Below are positions 1 through 9,286 of a DNA stretch of 64,000 bases, in pieces. Under the pieces are notes generated by a model, which was given only the letters and a program-made list of their open reading frames with translations, had not been told where the DNA came from and did no database searches. Each line of letters starts with the position of its first letter. Within the stretch, counting starts at the first letter, position 1. Location: contig NZ_FMTL01000002.1 in the NCBI RefSeq assembly GCF_900099645.1, positions 1,163,062 to 1,227,061 of the forward strand. Reading direction: 5' to 3'. Both the position numbers and the translations under genes were made by a program. The DNA is from Pseudomonas peli. Its GTDB lineage: Bacteria > Pseudomonadota > Gammaproteobacteria > Pseudomonadales > Pseudomonadaceae.

Positions 1-2319
1 GTCCAAGGTGGTGACCAGATCGAGCTTACCGATTGCCCCCTCGTCTACCCACTCAACGTCAGTCGGTTTGACCCCGCCACGCTTACCAAGGTCTTCGTTC
101 ATCACGCCGTTCTTGGTGCCCAGAAGGTACTTGAGCATGTACTCGTGGCCCTTACCCGAGCTGCCCAGCAGGTTGGAACGCCAGATGAACATATTACGAG
201 GGAAGTTGGCCGGGCTATCCGGCTGCTCACAGGAGAAGCGCAGGCTGCCGTCTTGCAGCGACTTGGTCACGTAATCTACCGGCGACATACCGGCGGCAGC
301 TGCGTCACGGGTGATCTGCAGCGGGTTGCGGTTAAGCTGCGGAGCACTCGGCAACCAACCGCCACGTTCGGCGCGGATGTTGTAGTCCAGTGCGTGTTCG
401 GGGAACTGTGACTTGTCGGCCAGCGGCGAGAGAATCTCGTGCATGCTCATCTTCTCGTGCCGCCACTGCGAACTGTGGTTGTAGAAGAAGCTGGTACCAT
501 TCATCTGCCGAGGTGCCGGACTCCAGTCCAGGCCGAAGGCCAGTGGCAACCAACCGCACTGCGGACGTAGCTTTTCCTGACCAACATAATGCGCCCAGCC
601 GCCACCGGTTTGCCCTACGCAACCACACAACATAAGCATGTTGATCAGGCCACGGTAGTTCATGTCCATGTGGTACCAGTGATTCATCGCCGCACCGACG
701 ATGATCATGCTGCGACCTTTGGTCTTGTCGGCGTTATCGGCGAATTCACGGGCGATCTGGATGGCTTTTTCGCGACTAACGCCAGTGATCTGCTCTTGCC
801 AGGCCGGCGTGCCTGGGACATCAGCATCGTCGTAGTCTTTGGCTACGTTAGCACCGCCAAGACCACGATCAATTGCCAGGTTGGCGGCAGACAGGTCGAA
901 CACGGTAGCGACTTTGGCGGTGCTGCCGTCAGCGAGGGTGATGCTGCGCACAGGTACGCGACGCAGTTGCACTGTCTCACCCGCGACGTGCTGGAAATGT
1001 TCGTGAGTTTGGCCGCCGAAATACGGGAAAGCCACTTCGGCCACGTCCTCGCCGATCAGGCTCAGCTGAAGATCAATCTCACGGCCTGTACCTCCTTCCA
1101 GGGCCTGGATGTTCCACTTGCCCTTCTCGCCCCAGCGATAACCGATCGAACCCAGCGGCGACACCAACTCATTACTGTTGGTATCCAGGGCGATGGTTTT
1201 CCACTCAGGGTTGTTCTCTTGGCCGAGATTGTCAGCCAGGTCGGACGCGCGCAGGAAGCGATCCGGCTGATAACTGCCGTCAGCATGATCCTTGAGCAAC
1301 ACCAAAACCGGTAAGTCGGTGTAGCGTTTGGCGTAATCCTTGAAATAAGCACTCGGCTTGTCGAGGTGGAACTCTTTGAAGATCACGTGGTTGAACGCCT
1401 GCGCCAAGGCAGCATCGGTGCCCTGTTTGGGGTTCAGCCAGAGGTCGGTGAGTTTTGCCACCTCGGAGTAATCCGGGGTGATCGAAACAGTTTTGGTGCC
1501 CTTGTAGCGAACTTCAGTAAAGAAGTGCGCATCCGGGGTACGAGTCTGCGGAACGTTAGAACCCCAAGCGATGATGTAGTTGGAGTTGTACCAGTCGGCC
1601 GATTCCGGCACGTCGGTCTGCTCGCCCCACACCTGTGGCGAGGACGGCGGCAGGTCGCAATACCAGTCATAGAAACTAAGGCAAGCACCGCCTATCAACG
1701 ATAGGTAACGGGCGCCAGCAGCGTAGCTGACCATTGACATCGCCGGGATCGGCGAGAAGCCAATCACCCGGTCTGGACCGAACTCTTTGACGGTGTAAAC
1801 GTTGGCGGCGGCGATAATTTCATTCACTTCATCCCAGCTGGAACGAATAAAGCCACCCATGCCTCGCTTACTCTTGTATGAGTCTGCCTTGACCGGGTCA
1901 GAAACAATGCTGGCCCAGGCGTCTACCGGCGCCATGGTCTGCCGCGCTTCACGCCACAATTTGAGCAACGGCTTGCGGATTTTCGGGTACTTGAGACGGT
2001 TGGCGCTGTAGATATACCAGCTATAGCTGGCACCTCGTGGACAGCCACGTGGTTCGTGGTTGGGCAGGTCGTTACGGGTACGCGGGTAGTCGGTCTGCTG
2101 GGTTTCCCAGGTAATCAGGCCGTTCTTCACGTAAATCTTCCACGAGCAGGAACCGGTGCAGTTCACCCCATGGGTGGAACGCACGATCTTGTCGTACTGC
2201 CAGCGTGAGCGGTATACGTTCTCCCAATCACGGGATTCCTTGCGGGTCTCACCGTGACCATCGGCGAACTCACCCTGCTTACGATTAAAGAAGCGCAGCT
2301 GGTCGAGTAGGTGGCTCAT
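1..2319 (-). CDS. narG: Respiratory nitrate reductase alpha subunit, N-terminal 773 codons (partial)
   Basis: Catalytic subunit of the membrane-bound, cytoplasm-facing nitrate reductase NarGHI, which reduces nitrate to nitrite with quinol electrons using a bis-MGD molybdenum centre. The reading frame is open from the ATG at 2319 to the left window edge, so about 60 percent of the roughly 1250-residue protein is present. The FS0 iron-sulfur ligands are visible as H50, C54, C58 and C93 (the STHGVNCTGSCSW segment and RGCPRG). The SFYDWYCDLP segment holds the Asp that ligates Mo in the E. coli enzyme. It follows narK1-narK2 on the same strand with a 67-bp gap, the narK1K2GHJI order of Pseudomonas; narHJI would lie to the left. 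Confidence 0.97.
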   Translation of the reverse strand, partial: MSHLLDQLRFFNRKQGEFADGHGETRKESRDWENVYRSRWQYDKIVRSTHGVNCTGSCSWKIYVKNGLITWETQQTDYPRTRNDLPNHEPRGCPRGASYSWYIYSANRLKYPKIRKPLLKLWREARQTMAPVDAWASIVSDPVKADSYKSKRGMGGFIRSSWDEVNEIIAAANVYTVKEFGPDRVIGFSPIPAMSMVSYAAGARYLSLIGGACLSFYDWYCDLPPSSPQVWGEQTDVPESADWYNSNYIIAWGSNVPQTRTPDAHFFTEVRYKGTKTVSITPDYSEVAKLTDLWLNPKQGTDAALAQAFNHVIFKEFHLDKPSAYFKDYAKRYTDLPVLVLLKDHADGSYQPDRFLRASDLADNLGQENNPEWKTIALDTNSNELVSPLGSIGYRWGEKGKWNIQALEGGTGREIDLQLSLIGEDVAEVAFPYFGGQTHEHFQHVAGETVQLRRVPVRSITLADGSTAKVATVFDLSAANLAIDRGLGGANVAKDYDDADVPGTPAWQEQITGVSREKAIQIAREFADNADKTKGRSMIIVGAAMNHWYHMDMNYRGLINMLMLCGCVGQTGGGWAHYVGQEKLRPQCGWLPLAFGLDWSPAPRQMNGTSFFYNHSSQWRHEKMSMHEILSPLADKSQFPEHALDYNIRAERGGWLPSAPQLNRNPLQITRDAAAAGMSPVDYVTKSLQDGSLRFSCEQPDSPANFPRNMFIWRSNLLGSSGKGHEYMLKYLLGTKNGVMNEDLGKRGGVKPTDVEWVDEGAIGKLDLVTTLD

Positions 2320-2386
2320 TTTTTCTTCCTCTCAGGCTGAATGCAGGCGACCCTGCATTCGTCATTTCTTAGATTCGGTTAATGAC

Positions 2387-3802
2387 TCAGCAGGGTGTCT
2401 TGGCACCCTTGCGTGCGTACCACCACCAGGTCACCAGAATGCAACTCACGTAGTAGCCAACGAACACATATAGAGCGACTTCGGGACCACCGGTCAGGGC
2501 GATGGAAGAACCGAATGATTTAGGAATAAAGAACGCACCAAAGGCGCCAATCGCCGAGGTGAACCCCAGCACCGCAGCAGACTCTTTGCCGGCAGCCTTG
2601 CTGGCCAGCCCTTTAGCAGCGGCGCCTTTACCTGCGCTCCAACCTTCATGCAGGGTGCGGAAAATCACCGGAATCATGCGAAAGGTCGAACCGTTACCAA
2701 TACCGGTGGTGACGAACAGCAACATGAACATGGCCAGGAAACCGTAGAAGCTCCCGGCGCCACCGTCCTGGGGCAAGAAGTGAATAACGCCGAACACAGC
2801 GGCAATCATCAGAACGAAGTTCCACAAGGTCACCCGTGCACCGCCCAGTTTGTCCGCTACCCAGCCGCCCAGCGGGCGCATAAGCGCACCGACAAACGGC
2901 CCAAGGAAAGCAAACTTCAGAGCATTAACGTCCGGGAATGAGTGTTTGATCAGCAGCGGAAACGCGGCCGCAAAGCCGATGAACGAACCAAAGGTGGCCA
3001 GGTATAACCAGCACATCAACCAGTTGTGCTTGCGTTTGAAGATCACCGCCTGTTCAGAGAAGGACGCGTTAGCGCTGCTCAGATCGTTCATGCCAAACCA
3101 GGCAGCCACTGTCACCGCGATAATCAGCGGTACCCAGACGAAGCCTGCATTCTGCAGCCACAACTGGCCGCCTTCAGCTAACTCTTGGGCCTCTCCTCCC
3201 GCAGCGCCAAACAGGCTGAAACCAATCACCAGGGGCACCAGAAACTGCATCACCGATACGCCCAGATTACCCAGGCCGGCATTCAAGCCCAGCGCGGTAC
3301 CTTGCTGCGATTTAGGGTAGAAGAAGCTGATGTTGGACATCGACGAAGCAAAGTTTCCGCCGCCAAATCCGCAGAGCAAGGCAATGATCACGAACACGCT
3401 GTAAGGCGTCGCCGGGTTCTGCACGGCAAAACCCATCCAGATGGCCGGGACCAACAGTGAAGCAGTGCTCAACGCCGTCCAGCGGCGCCCGCCGAAGATC
3501 GGCACCATAAACGAGTAGAAAATCCGCAACGTTGCGCCGGACAACCCAGGCAGAGCCGCCAACCAGAACAGCTCATCCGTGCTGAAGCCGAAACCAATGG
3601 CGTTAAGGCGCACGATCACCGTGCTCCAGACCATCCATACGGCAAACGCCAGCAACAGCGCGGGGATCGAGATCCATAAATTGCGGTTAGCAATAGACTT
3701 ACCGACCGTGCCCCAAAAATGAGGGTCTTCTGGTTGCCAGTCCTCAATCACCGGCCCCTTGGGGGGAGGGAGATTGCTGGTCATGTTTTTGGTTGCAGAC
3801 AT
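2387..3802 (-). CDS. narK2: Nitrate/nitrite transporter, NarK2 type
   Basis: Major facilitator superfamily nitrate/nitrite transporter of the inner membrane, 471 aa, about 12 predicted hydrophobic helices. The glycine-rich NarK signature is present twice (GFGGGNFASSMSN and LGLNAGLGNLGVS). I place the start at the ATG at 3802 (MSATKNMTS), not the longer open frame that overlaps narK1, because it leaves a clean 10-bp gap behind narK1 with a purine-rich stretch. A soluble N-terminal tail (PPPKGPVIEDWQPEDPHFWG) precedes the first helix. In Pseudomonas NarK1 and NarK2 together supply nitrate to NarG and exchange nitrite; a nitrate/nitrite antiport role for this copy is inferred from family and order. 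Confidence 0.93.
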   Translation of the reverse strand: MSATKNMTSNLPPPKGPVIEDWQPEDPHFWGTVGKSIANRNLWISIPALLLAFAVWMVWSTVIVRLNAIGFGFSTDELFWLAALPGLSGATLRIFYSFMVPIFGGRRWTALSTASLLVPAIWMGFAVQNPATPYSVFVIIALLCGFGGGNFASSMSNISFFYPKSQQGTALGLNAGLGNLGVSVMQFLVPLVIGFSLFGAAGGEAQELAEGGQLWLQNAGFVWVPLIIAVTVAAWFGMNDLSSANASFSEQAVIFKRKHNWLMCWLYLATFGSFIGFAAAFPLLIKHSFPDVNALKFAFLGPFVGALMRPLGGWVADKLGGARVTLWNFVLMIAAVFGVIHFLPQDGGAGSFYGFLAMFMLLFVTTGIGNGSTFRMIPVIFRTLHEGWSAGKGAAAKGLASKAAGKESAAVLGFTSAIGAFGAFFIPKSFGSSIALTGGPEVALYVFVGYYVSCILVTWWWYARKGAKTPC

Positions 3803-3812
3803 AACTGTCTCC

Positions 3813-5081
3813 TTAAGCGTCAGAAGCAGAAGCCATCGGGCTCGAAGAGCCATGGCCCATAACCGGGGTACTGCGAACTTCGCTGAAGTACATCCAGATC
3901 AGGGAAACCCAGACCACGCCGTACATGAGCATGAAGCAGGAACTACGCACGCCCGTCAGATCTACCAGCGCGCCAAACATGATCGGCAGCACAAAGCCAC
4001 CCAGGCCGCCGGCCAGACCGACGATGCCGGACACTGCACCCATACGATCAGGGAACTCATCGGAGATGTATTTGAAAACTGAGGCCTTACCGAACGCGAA
4101 CGCGATACCCATGACGAATAGCAGCACGGTAAACACGGTTGCGTTTAGGCCTAGATGAAAGCTTTGCGGACCATCGACGGTTTGTACGATCAGGCTGGTT
4201 TGTGGATAGGAAAGGATGAACAGGCAGATCCAGCTCACCCACATCACCCACCACGTCACGCTATGGGCGCTCCACTTATCAGACATCCAGCCACCGATGG
4301 CGCGAAGCAGGCCACCTGGTAAGGAGAAACAGGCGGCCAGTAACGCAGCGCTCTGCAGGGAGAACTCGTACTCTTGGACGTAGTACTTGGTCATCCACAG
4401 GGCCAATGCGACATAGCCGCCAAACACGATCGAGTAGTACTGGCAGTAGCGCCATACCCGAGGATCTTTAAGGGTTTTCAGCTGCTCGGCGAACGACACC
4501 GAACTGGGCATGCGGTGCTTCTTGTTCTCGTAGGTGAAGAACCAGAACAGCACGGCCGTGATAAACATGATGGCCGAGTAGACTTTGGGAACCATCTGCC
4601 AACTGCTGGCAGCGATAATCGCTGGTGCGACAAATTTGGTCAGCGCAGCACCCGCATTACCGGCACCAAACACCCCCATAGCCGTACCTTGAGTTTGCTT
4701 GCTGAACCACTTAGCGACATATGCGATGCCCACCGAGAAAGATCCACCGGCCAGACCGACAAACAGACCCAGCACTAGGAACTGCCAGTACTGGGTGGCA
4801 GCACTGATCAAGTAAATCGGCAGCACGCATGCCAGCATCAGCAGTAGGAACACAATGCGCCCACCAAAGCGGTCGGTGAGCATGCCCAACGGTAGGCGTA
4901 CCAGCGACCCGGTGAGTACCGGCGTTGAGACCAGCAAACCGAACTGAGTTTCGTTGAGCTGTAATAGCTCTTTGACGGGTATCCCCAGTACAGCAAACAT
5001 CATCCACACCATGAAGCAGATGGTGAATGCGGTGGTACTCATGCCCAGCACCAAACCTTGCTGTACTTTCTGGCTTACCAT
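3813..5081 (-). CDS. narK1: Nitrate transporter, NarK1 type
   Basis: Second MFS nitrate transporter, 422 aa from the ATG at 5081, which has a GGGGAG ribosome-binding site nine bases upstream; an in-frame ATG at 5096 is possible. The MFS loop motif GMLTDRFGGR and the signature FVGLAGGSFSVGIAYVAKWF are visible, with a second glycine-rich motif (GVFGAGNAGAALT). It is the first gene of the narK1-narK2-narG transcription unit and lies divergent from narX across a 230-bp regulatory region holding an Anr/Dnr box and a NarL palindrome. Type I NarK proteins are usually proton-coupled nitrate importers, which is the inferred role. Confidence 0.93.
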   Translation of the reverse strand: MVSQKVQQGLVLGMSTTAFTICFMVWMMFAVLGIPVKELLQLNETQFGLLVSTPVLTGSLVRLPLGMLTDRFGGRIVFLLLMLACVLPIYLISAATQYWQFLVLGLFVGLAGGSFSVGIAYVAKWFSKQTQGTAMGVFGAGNAGAALTKFVAPAIIAASSWQMVPKVYSAIMFITAVLFWFFTYENKKHRMPSSVSFAEQLKTLKDPRVWRYCQYYSIVFGGYVALALWMTKYYVQEYEFSLQSAALLAACFSLPGGLLRAIGGWMSDKWSAHSVTWWVMWVSWICLFILSYPQTSLIVQTVDGPQSFHLGLNATVFTVLLFVMGIAFAFGKASVFKYISDEFPDRMGAVSGIVGLAGGLGGFVLPIMFGALVDLTGVRSSCFMLMYGVVWVSLIWMYFSEVRSTPVMGHGSSSPMASASDA

Positions 5082-5139
5082 GACCGCTCCCCGCATGTCT
5101 GTTCATGGGGGCAGGCTAATCTCGTATCTCCGGAGATAA

Positions 5140-5153
5140 TTGACCTAGATCAA
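5140..5153. promoter_or_regulatory. Anr/Dnr (FNR-type) box TTGACCTAGATCAA
   Basis: TTGAC-N4-ATCAA, a full match to the FNR/Anr/Dnr palindrome consensus. It lies 59 bp from the narK1 start and 161 bp from the narX start, so it most likely activates narK1-narK2-narGHJI under low oxygen or NO. Confidence 0.85.
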
Positions 5154-5191
5154 GGGAGCCCATCGCTTCCAAGGCCTACCATCGCCGCATC

Positions 5192-5207
5192 TACCACTAA
5201 AGTGGTA
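5192..5207. promoter_or_regulatory. NarL 7-2-7 binding site TACCACTAAAGTGGTA
   Basis: A perfect inverted repeat of two NarL heptamers (TACCACT and AGTGGTA) separated by two bases, exactly the 7-2-7 arrangement bound by NarL. It stands between the narK1 Anr/Dnr box and narX, and narL is encoded just downstream of narX. A further heptamer-like TACCATC begins at 5177. Confidence 0.85.
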
Positions 5208-5313
5208 GCGCCAAAATCAACCAATAAATCCATTAGAATCAATAGCTTGAATAACAAGTGCAGTATTCAAAAATTTCTGAACCTTGGCCAAAATCTCTTT
5301 AGAGGTAGCCGTC

Positions 5314-7113
5314 ATGCTTGACTGGCTGAAAAGCTCACTACCGGCTCGAGCCGGGCTCGCAGTCATACTGATTGCCGCACTGGCATTCTCCAGCGCCTTC
5401 AGTGCAGTGTTGATTGCCTGGGTCAGCGAGGACGACGCTGCGGCCATCAATACTGCAGGTTCGCTGCGTATGGCCACTTACCGACTGAACTGGCAGCTGG
5501 AGGCCAACGCCTCGCCCGAGCAAATTGCTCAACTAAGCAATGACATGCAGCGGCGCCTCGACAGCAGCCCCCTGCAGCACTTACTCAACGAGCAGACCGA
5601 AACCCCTCAGCAACTAGCTTTCGGGAGCATTTTCAAAACCTGGGATACACAGCTGAGGCCGGCGCTTCAACGGGGCGACAAAGTTGCGTTCCAGCAAGCA
5701 TCGGCAGGGTTTGTCGACCAGCTCGAACAGTTTGTGCTTTTGTTGCAGAAGCTCAGTGAAAAGCGTCAAAGCTGGCAGCAGAACATTCAGGGTGCAGCAC
5801 TGCTGTTATCGGTGGTAATCCTGTTGATCGGCATGTACGAGCTACAAAGCAGTGTGATCAACCCACTACAGGAGATAGTGGGCACCACGGAGCGCTTTCG
5901 TGCAGGTGATCTGAACGCGCGTGTCGAATACCGTTCCGCGGACGAACTGGGGCAGATGGCCCTGAGCTTCAACAGCATGGCTGACGCCATCGAGGAGTCG
6001 CACCGTACTCTCGAGTCGAGGATTGCAGAAAAAACCCAGGACCTCGAACAATCTAATGCGGCGCTGGCGTTGCTTTACTTGAGCAGCCGCAGCATGGCCA
6101 GTAACCCGGCCAACGCAGAGCAACTGGACGAGTTGATCGATCACTTTCAGCAGCGCCTGCCGGGCCTGCGCCTGACCCTCTGCCTGCGAGGCGATGCCAA
6201 TGAGCCAGTTGAACATTTGATTGCACTGCACGGCAACGAATCGAGAGAAATCTGCGCACGCAACGACTGCGCCAGCTGTGAACGCCACCAAGGACCGAGT
6301 CGGTTAATCTTTCCGGTCAGCGCCCTGGGCGAAAGCCTGGGCGAATTGCGCGCGCATTACCTAGACAACCACTCTCCACGCATCTGGGAGCAAGAGCTAA
6401 TTCAAGCGCTGGCCAACCTGATCGGCACCTCTCTACTGCTCGAACATCAACGCGAACAGGATAACCGTTTACTCCTGCTGGATGAGCGCACCATTATCGC
6501 CCGTGAGTTGCATGACTCACTGGCCCAGGCCTTGTCCTACATGAAGCTACAAGTCAGTCGCCTACAGACCCTGATTCGCCGCGGCGAATCAGGTGAGCAA
6601 CTGATCCAGGTCAGTGATGAGCTGCGTGACGGACTGAATAATGCCTACCGCCAACTGCGCGAGCTACTAACTACTTTCCGCTTGCAAATCCAAGAAGGTG
6701 GCATCGACCAGGCGTTCAACGACACCGCCCGCGAGTTCGCCGAACGCGGCAATATCCGAATATTGCTGCATTGCGAGCCCCTGGCCTTTGGCCTCACCGC
6801 CACCGAGCAGATACACCTTTTACAGATCGTGCGCGAGGCATTATCCAACTGTACCCGTCATGCTCAGGCCAAGCAGGCCTGGGTGCATCTGCGTCAGCTC
6901 GGCGAAAAAGTCGAGCTATTGATCGAGGATGACGGCTGCGGCATTGCCGAAGGATTCGATACACGCCAGCACCATGGTTTAACCATAATGCAGGAGCGCG
7001 CCCGCAGCCTGAGCGGCGACCTCAACATTACCTCACGCACGCCCAGTGGGACTCGGGTCCATGTACTGTTCTGCCCCGAGTTCCTTCGCCAACCCAACAG
7101 AGACAATCCGTAA
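5314..7113 (+). CDS. narX: Nitrate/nitrite sensor histidine kinase
   Basis: Membrane sensor kinase that binds periplasmic nitrate/nitrite and phosphorylates NarL, 599 aa. Start chosen at the ATG at 5314, with AGAGG eight bases upstream; the open frame begins 30 bp earlier without a good site. Order: TM1 (about 13-35); periplasmic domain with the P-box around 46-60 (GSLRMATYRLN); TM2 around 155-175; HAMP; a central GAF-like module with a Cys cluster (CARNDCASC), as in E. coli NarX; HisKA_3 H-box (ARELHDSLAQALSYMKLQ); HATPase ending with DDGCGI and the GLTIMQERA motif. Its stop overlaps the narL start by one base (TAATG), so the two are translationally coupled. Confidence 0.96.
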   Translation: MLDWLKSSLPARAGLAVILIAALAFSSAFSAVLIAWVSEDDAAAINTAGSLRMATYRLNWQLEANASPEQIAQLSNDMQRRLDSSPLQHLLNEQTETPQQLAFGSIFKTWDTQLRPALQRGDKVAFQQASAGFVDQLEQFVLLLQKLSEKRQSWQQNIQGAALLLSVVILLIGMYELQSSVINPLQEIVGTTERFRAGDLNARVEYRSADELGQMALSFNSMADAIEESHRTLESRIAEKTQDLEQSNAALALLYLSSRSMASNPANAEQLDELIDHFQQRLPGLRLTLCLRGDANEPVEHLIALHGNESREICARNDCASCERHQGPSRLIFPVSALGESLGELRAHYLDNHSPRIWEQELIQALANLIGTSLLLEHQREQDNRLLLLDERTIIARELHDSLAQALSYMKLQVSRLQTLIRRGESGEQLIQVSDELRDGLNNAYRQLRELLTTFRLQIQEGGIDQAFNDTAREFAERGNIRILLHCEPLAFGLTATEQIHLLQIVREALSNCTRHAQAKQAWVHLRQLGEKVELLIEDDGCGIAEGFDTRQHHGLTIMQERARSLSGDLNITSRTPSGTRVHVLFCPEFLRQPNRDNP

Positions 7114-7751
7114 TGAAGTCTTCCGCCCCTCACACGTTGTTACTGGTAGACGACCACCCCATGATGCGTCGCGGCATTCGCCAGCTAATAGAACTGGAGA
7201 GCGACCTGTGCGTCGTCGGGGAAGCCAATAACGGCGAAGAGGCCATCGTCCTGGTGGCGCAGTTGAACCCGGAGTTGGTGCTGCTGGACAACAACATGCC
7301 GCAACTCAACGGGGTAGAAACTCTCAAACGCCTGCGCGAGCAACACTACGACGGCAAGGTGCTGCTGTTTACCGTTTCCGATGCTGAACATGATGTTCGC
7401 GATGCAATGCGCTTTGGAGCCGACGGTTACCTACTCAAGGACATGGAGCCGGAGCTGCTGATCATGCGTTTACGTGAGGCTCTGCAGGGCGCGCTGGTGG
7501 TCAGCCCGGCGTTGACTACAGTACTTGCTCAGGCATTGCGCGCCCCGCAGAGCGCAAGCTCACTGGATCTGACTGACCGCGAGCGGCAGGTACTGAAGAT
7601 GATCGCCGGCGGCCTGAGCAACAAAATGATCGGCAACAAGTTGGGCATCACCGAAGGCACGGTGAAGGTGCACGTGAAGAACCTGCTGCACAAACTCGGC
7701 TTGCGTTCACGCGTCGAAGCCGCTGTATGGTCGATGGAACACCTGCACTGA
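7113..7751 (+). CDS. narL: Nitrate-responsive response regulator
   Basis: 212-aa NarL/FixJ-family transcription factor: receiver domain with the acidic pair (VDDHPMM), phospho-acceptor Asp in LVLLDNNMP, TVSD switch residue and LLKD lysine, followed by a LuxR-type helix-turn-helix (LTDRERQVLKMIAGGLSNK and GTVKVHVKNLLHKL). It overlaps narX by one base and shares its transcript. The perfect 7-2-7 site at 5192-5207 is a likely target, giving nitrate control of narK1 and probably of narXL itself. The residue after the phospho-acceptor is Asn (LLDNNMP), a small variation from the usual LNMP. Confidence 0.95.
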   Translation: MKSSAPHTLLLVDDHPMMRRGIRQLIELESDLCVVGEANNGEEAIVLVAQLNPELVLLDNNMPQLNGVETLKRLREQHYDGKVLLFTVSDAEHDVRDAMRFGADGYLLKDMEPELLIMRLREALQGALVVSPALTTVLAQALRAPQSASSLDLTDRERQVLKMIAGGLSNKMIGNKLGITEGTVKVHVKNLLHKLGLRSRVEAAVWSMEHLH

Positions 7752-7772
7752 GCCAGCCGCTGTGCGTACCAG

Positions 7773-8399
7773 CTATTGGTCGTAGAGAAAGGTCTCATCC
7801 AATTGCGCAGCACTGTCGACAGTCACCATCAGGTCTTTGACCAAGCCGTCAGTCAGGCCATATATCCAACCATGCACTGCCAGACTCTGTCCTCGCCGCC
7901 AAGCACTCTGCACAATAGTGGTGTGGCAGACGTTGCGCACCTGGCGCTGCACATTCAGCTCGCACAATAAATTGACCTGTTGCTCGGCACTCAGCCCGGC
8001 AAAGCGTGGCAAGTTCTGATGATGTAACGCCTTGAGGGCTCGCAGCCAGTTATCAATCAGCCCCAGTGTCTCATACCCCAGTGCCGCCCGTACCCCGCCA
8101 CAGCCATAGTGGCCGCAGACAATCACTTGCTTGACCTGCAATACATCCACAGCGAATTGCAACACCGAGAGAAAGTTCATGTCGGTGGCAACCACCATAT
8201 TGGCCACGTTGCGATGCACGAACAGCTCACCGGGCATCATCCCGACCACTTCGTTAGCTGGCACACGGCTGTCGGAGCAGCCGATCCATAGAAACTCCGG
8301 TTTCTGCTGACGCGCCAACCGAGGAAAAAAGTCCGGATCACGAGCGCTCATCGATTCGGCCCACTTTCGGTTGTTACTCAAAAGCTGCTTCACATCCAC
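7773..8399 (-). CDS. Beta-class carbonic anhydrase
   Basis: 208-aa cytoplasmic zinc enzyme interconverting CO2 and bicarbonate. The beta-CA zinc ligands are visible: the CSDSRV motif (Cys, then the Asp-Arg dyad), then GHYGCGG (His and Cys). FVHRNVANMV is also family-typical. It converges with narL with a 21-bp gap, so it is a separate unit. Why it sits in a denitrification cluster is not obvious; pH and bicarbonate balance is a guess only. Confidence 0.93.
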   Translation of the reverse strand: MDVKQLLSNNRKWAESMSARDPDFFPRLARQQKPEFLWIGCSDSRVPANEVVGMMPGELFVHRNVANMVVATDMNFLSVLQFAVDVLQVKQVIVCGHYGCGGVRAALGYETLGLIDNWLRALKALHHQNLPRFAGLSAEQQVNLLCELNVQRQVRNVCHTTIVQSAWRRGQSLAVHGWIYGLTDGLVKDLMVTVDSAAQLDETFLYDQ

Positions 8400-8567
8400 G
8401 GAGCCGTCCTCATTGATCAGTGATTAGCGGCACTCAAGCGTGAACATGCCAGCCCCTAGCATCTTGGATACTCAGCTATTGCACACTGCCTCCTTAGAGG
8501 TAGCCCCATGGGGGAATGGGCGTAGTTGAGCAGCGCGCATAAGATGGCAGCTTAGGAGGTGTCCCCC

Positions 8568-9248
8568 ATGCTGACCGATTCAGAAAACCTCAAGGCCTTG
8601 CGCCAGCACCACTTGTTCAACCGGTTGCCCGAGGAGCTGTTCAACGAAGTCAGCTGCCTGGCTATTCACCGCAAACTGGACAGCAGCGAAGCGTTATTTC
8701 ACCAGGGTGATATCGCCGATCGCTTCTACCTGTTACTCAATGGCCAGGTAAAACTCACCCGTGTATTGCTCGAAGGTCAGGAAAAGTTGGTGGAGGTTAT
8801 TCACCCGGGCGAGAGTTTTGCTGAGGCCCTACTGTTTACTGGAGCCAAACATTACCCCGTAACCTGCAATGCGCTGAAGACCAGCAACCTGATCAGTATT
8901 GATGGCACCCACTACCGACGCTTGCTAGAAGAACAGCCGAAGATCTGTCTCGACCTGTTGGCCAACCTGAGTATTCGTCTGCACCAGCGCCTCGACGAAA
9001 TCGACACCCTCACCGCCGGCAACGCCAGTCGCCGCGTGGTGCGTTTCCTTTGCCAGGAACAAGGTGATGACGGTAACGACCAGATTCATCTCAGCGTGCC
9101 CAAACGCCTGATTGCCTCGCAACTTGGCATCCAACCGGAAACCTTCTCTCGCATCCTGCACCGCTTAATCGATGCTGGGCTGATCGCCATGGAGCGCCGC
9201 AACATCCGTGTACTAGACCGCCCCAGCCTGGCCAACTACTACGAGTGA
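8568..9248 (+). CDS. dnr: CRP/FNR-family regulator, Dnr type
   Basis: 226-aa regulator with an N-terminal cyclic-nucleotide-binding-like sensor fold (FHQGDIADRFYLLLNGQVKLTR), a dimerisation helix and a C-terminal HTH with the FNR-like recognition motif QPETFSRILHRL. It lacks the N-terminal Cys cluster of FNR/Anr, which fits the heme-based NO sensor Dnr. The start is the ATG at 8568, seven bases after AGGAGGT; a GTG at 8559 overlaps that site and is rejected. It probably activates nor, nos, ubi and moa promoters through the boxes listed here. A second, diverged copy lies at 46460-47143. Confidence 0.9.
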   Translation: MLTDSENLKALRQHHLFNRLPEELFNEVSCLAIHRKLDSSEALFHQGDIADRFYLLLNGQVKLTRVLLEGQEKLVEVIHPGESFAEALLFTGAKHYPVTCNALKTSNLISIDGTHYRRLLEEQPKICLDLLANLSIRLHQRLDEIDTLTAGNASRRVVRFLCQEQGDDGNDQIHLSVPKRLIASQLGIQPETFSRILHRLIDAGLIAMERRNIRVLDRPSLANYYE

Positions 9249-9286
9249 GCACCGCCTTGATGCGGTAGCCCAACAAAGGAGTGCTT

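Noticed and set aside
589..1314. 241-aa plus-strand open frame
   Set aside because: Antisense shadow of narG, whose conserved motifs lie on the minus strand.
8413..8426. Possible Anr/Dnr box upstream of dnr (TTGATCAGTGATTA)
   Set aside because: The second half does not match RTCAA; too weak to call.
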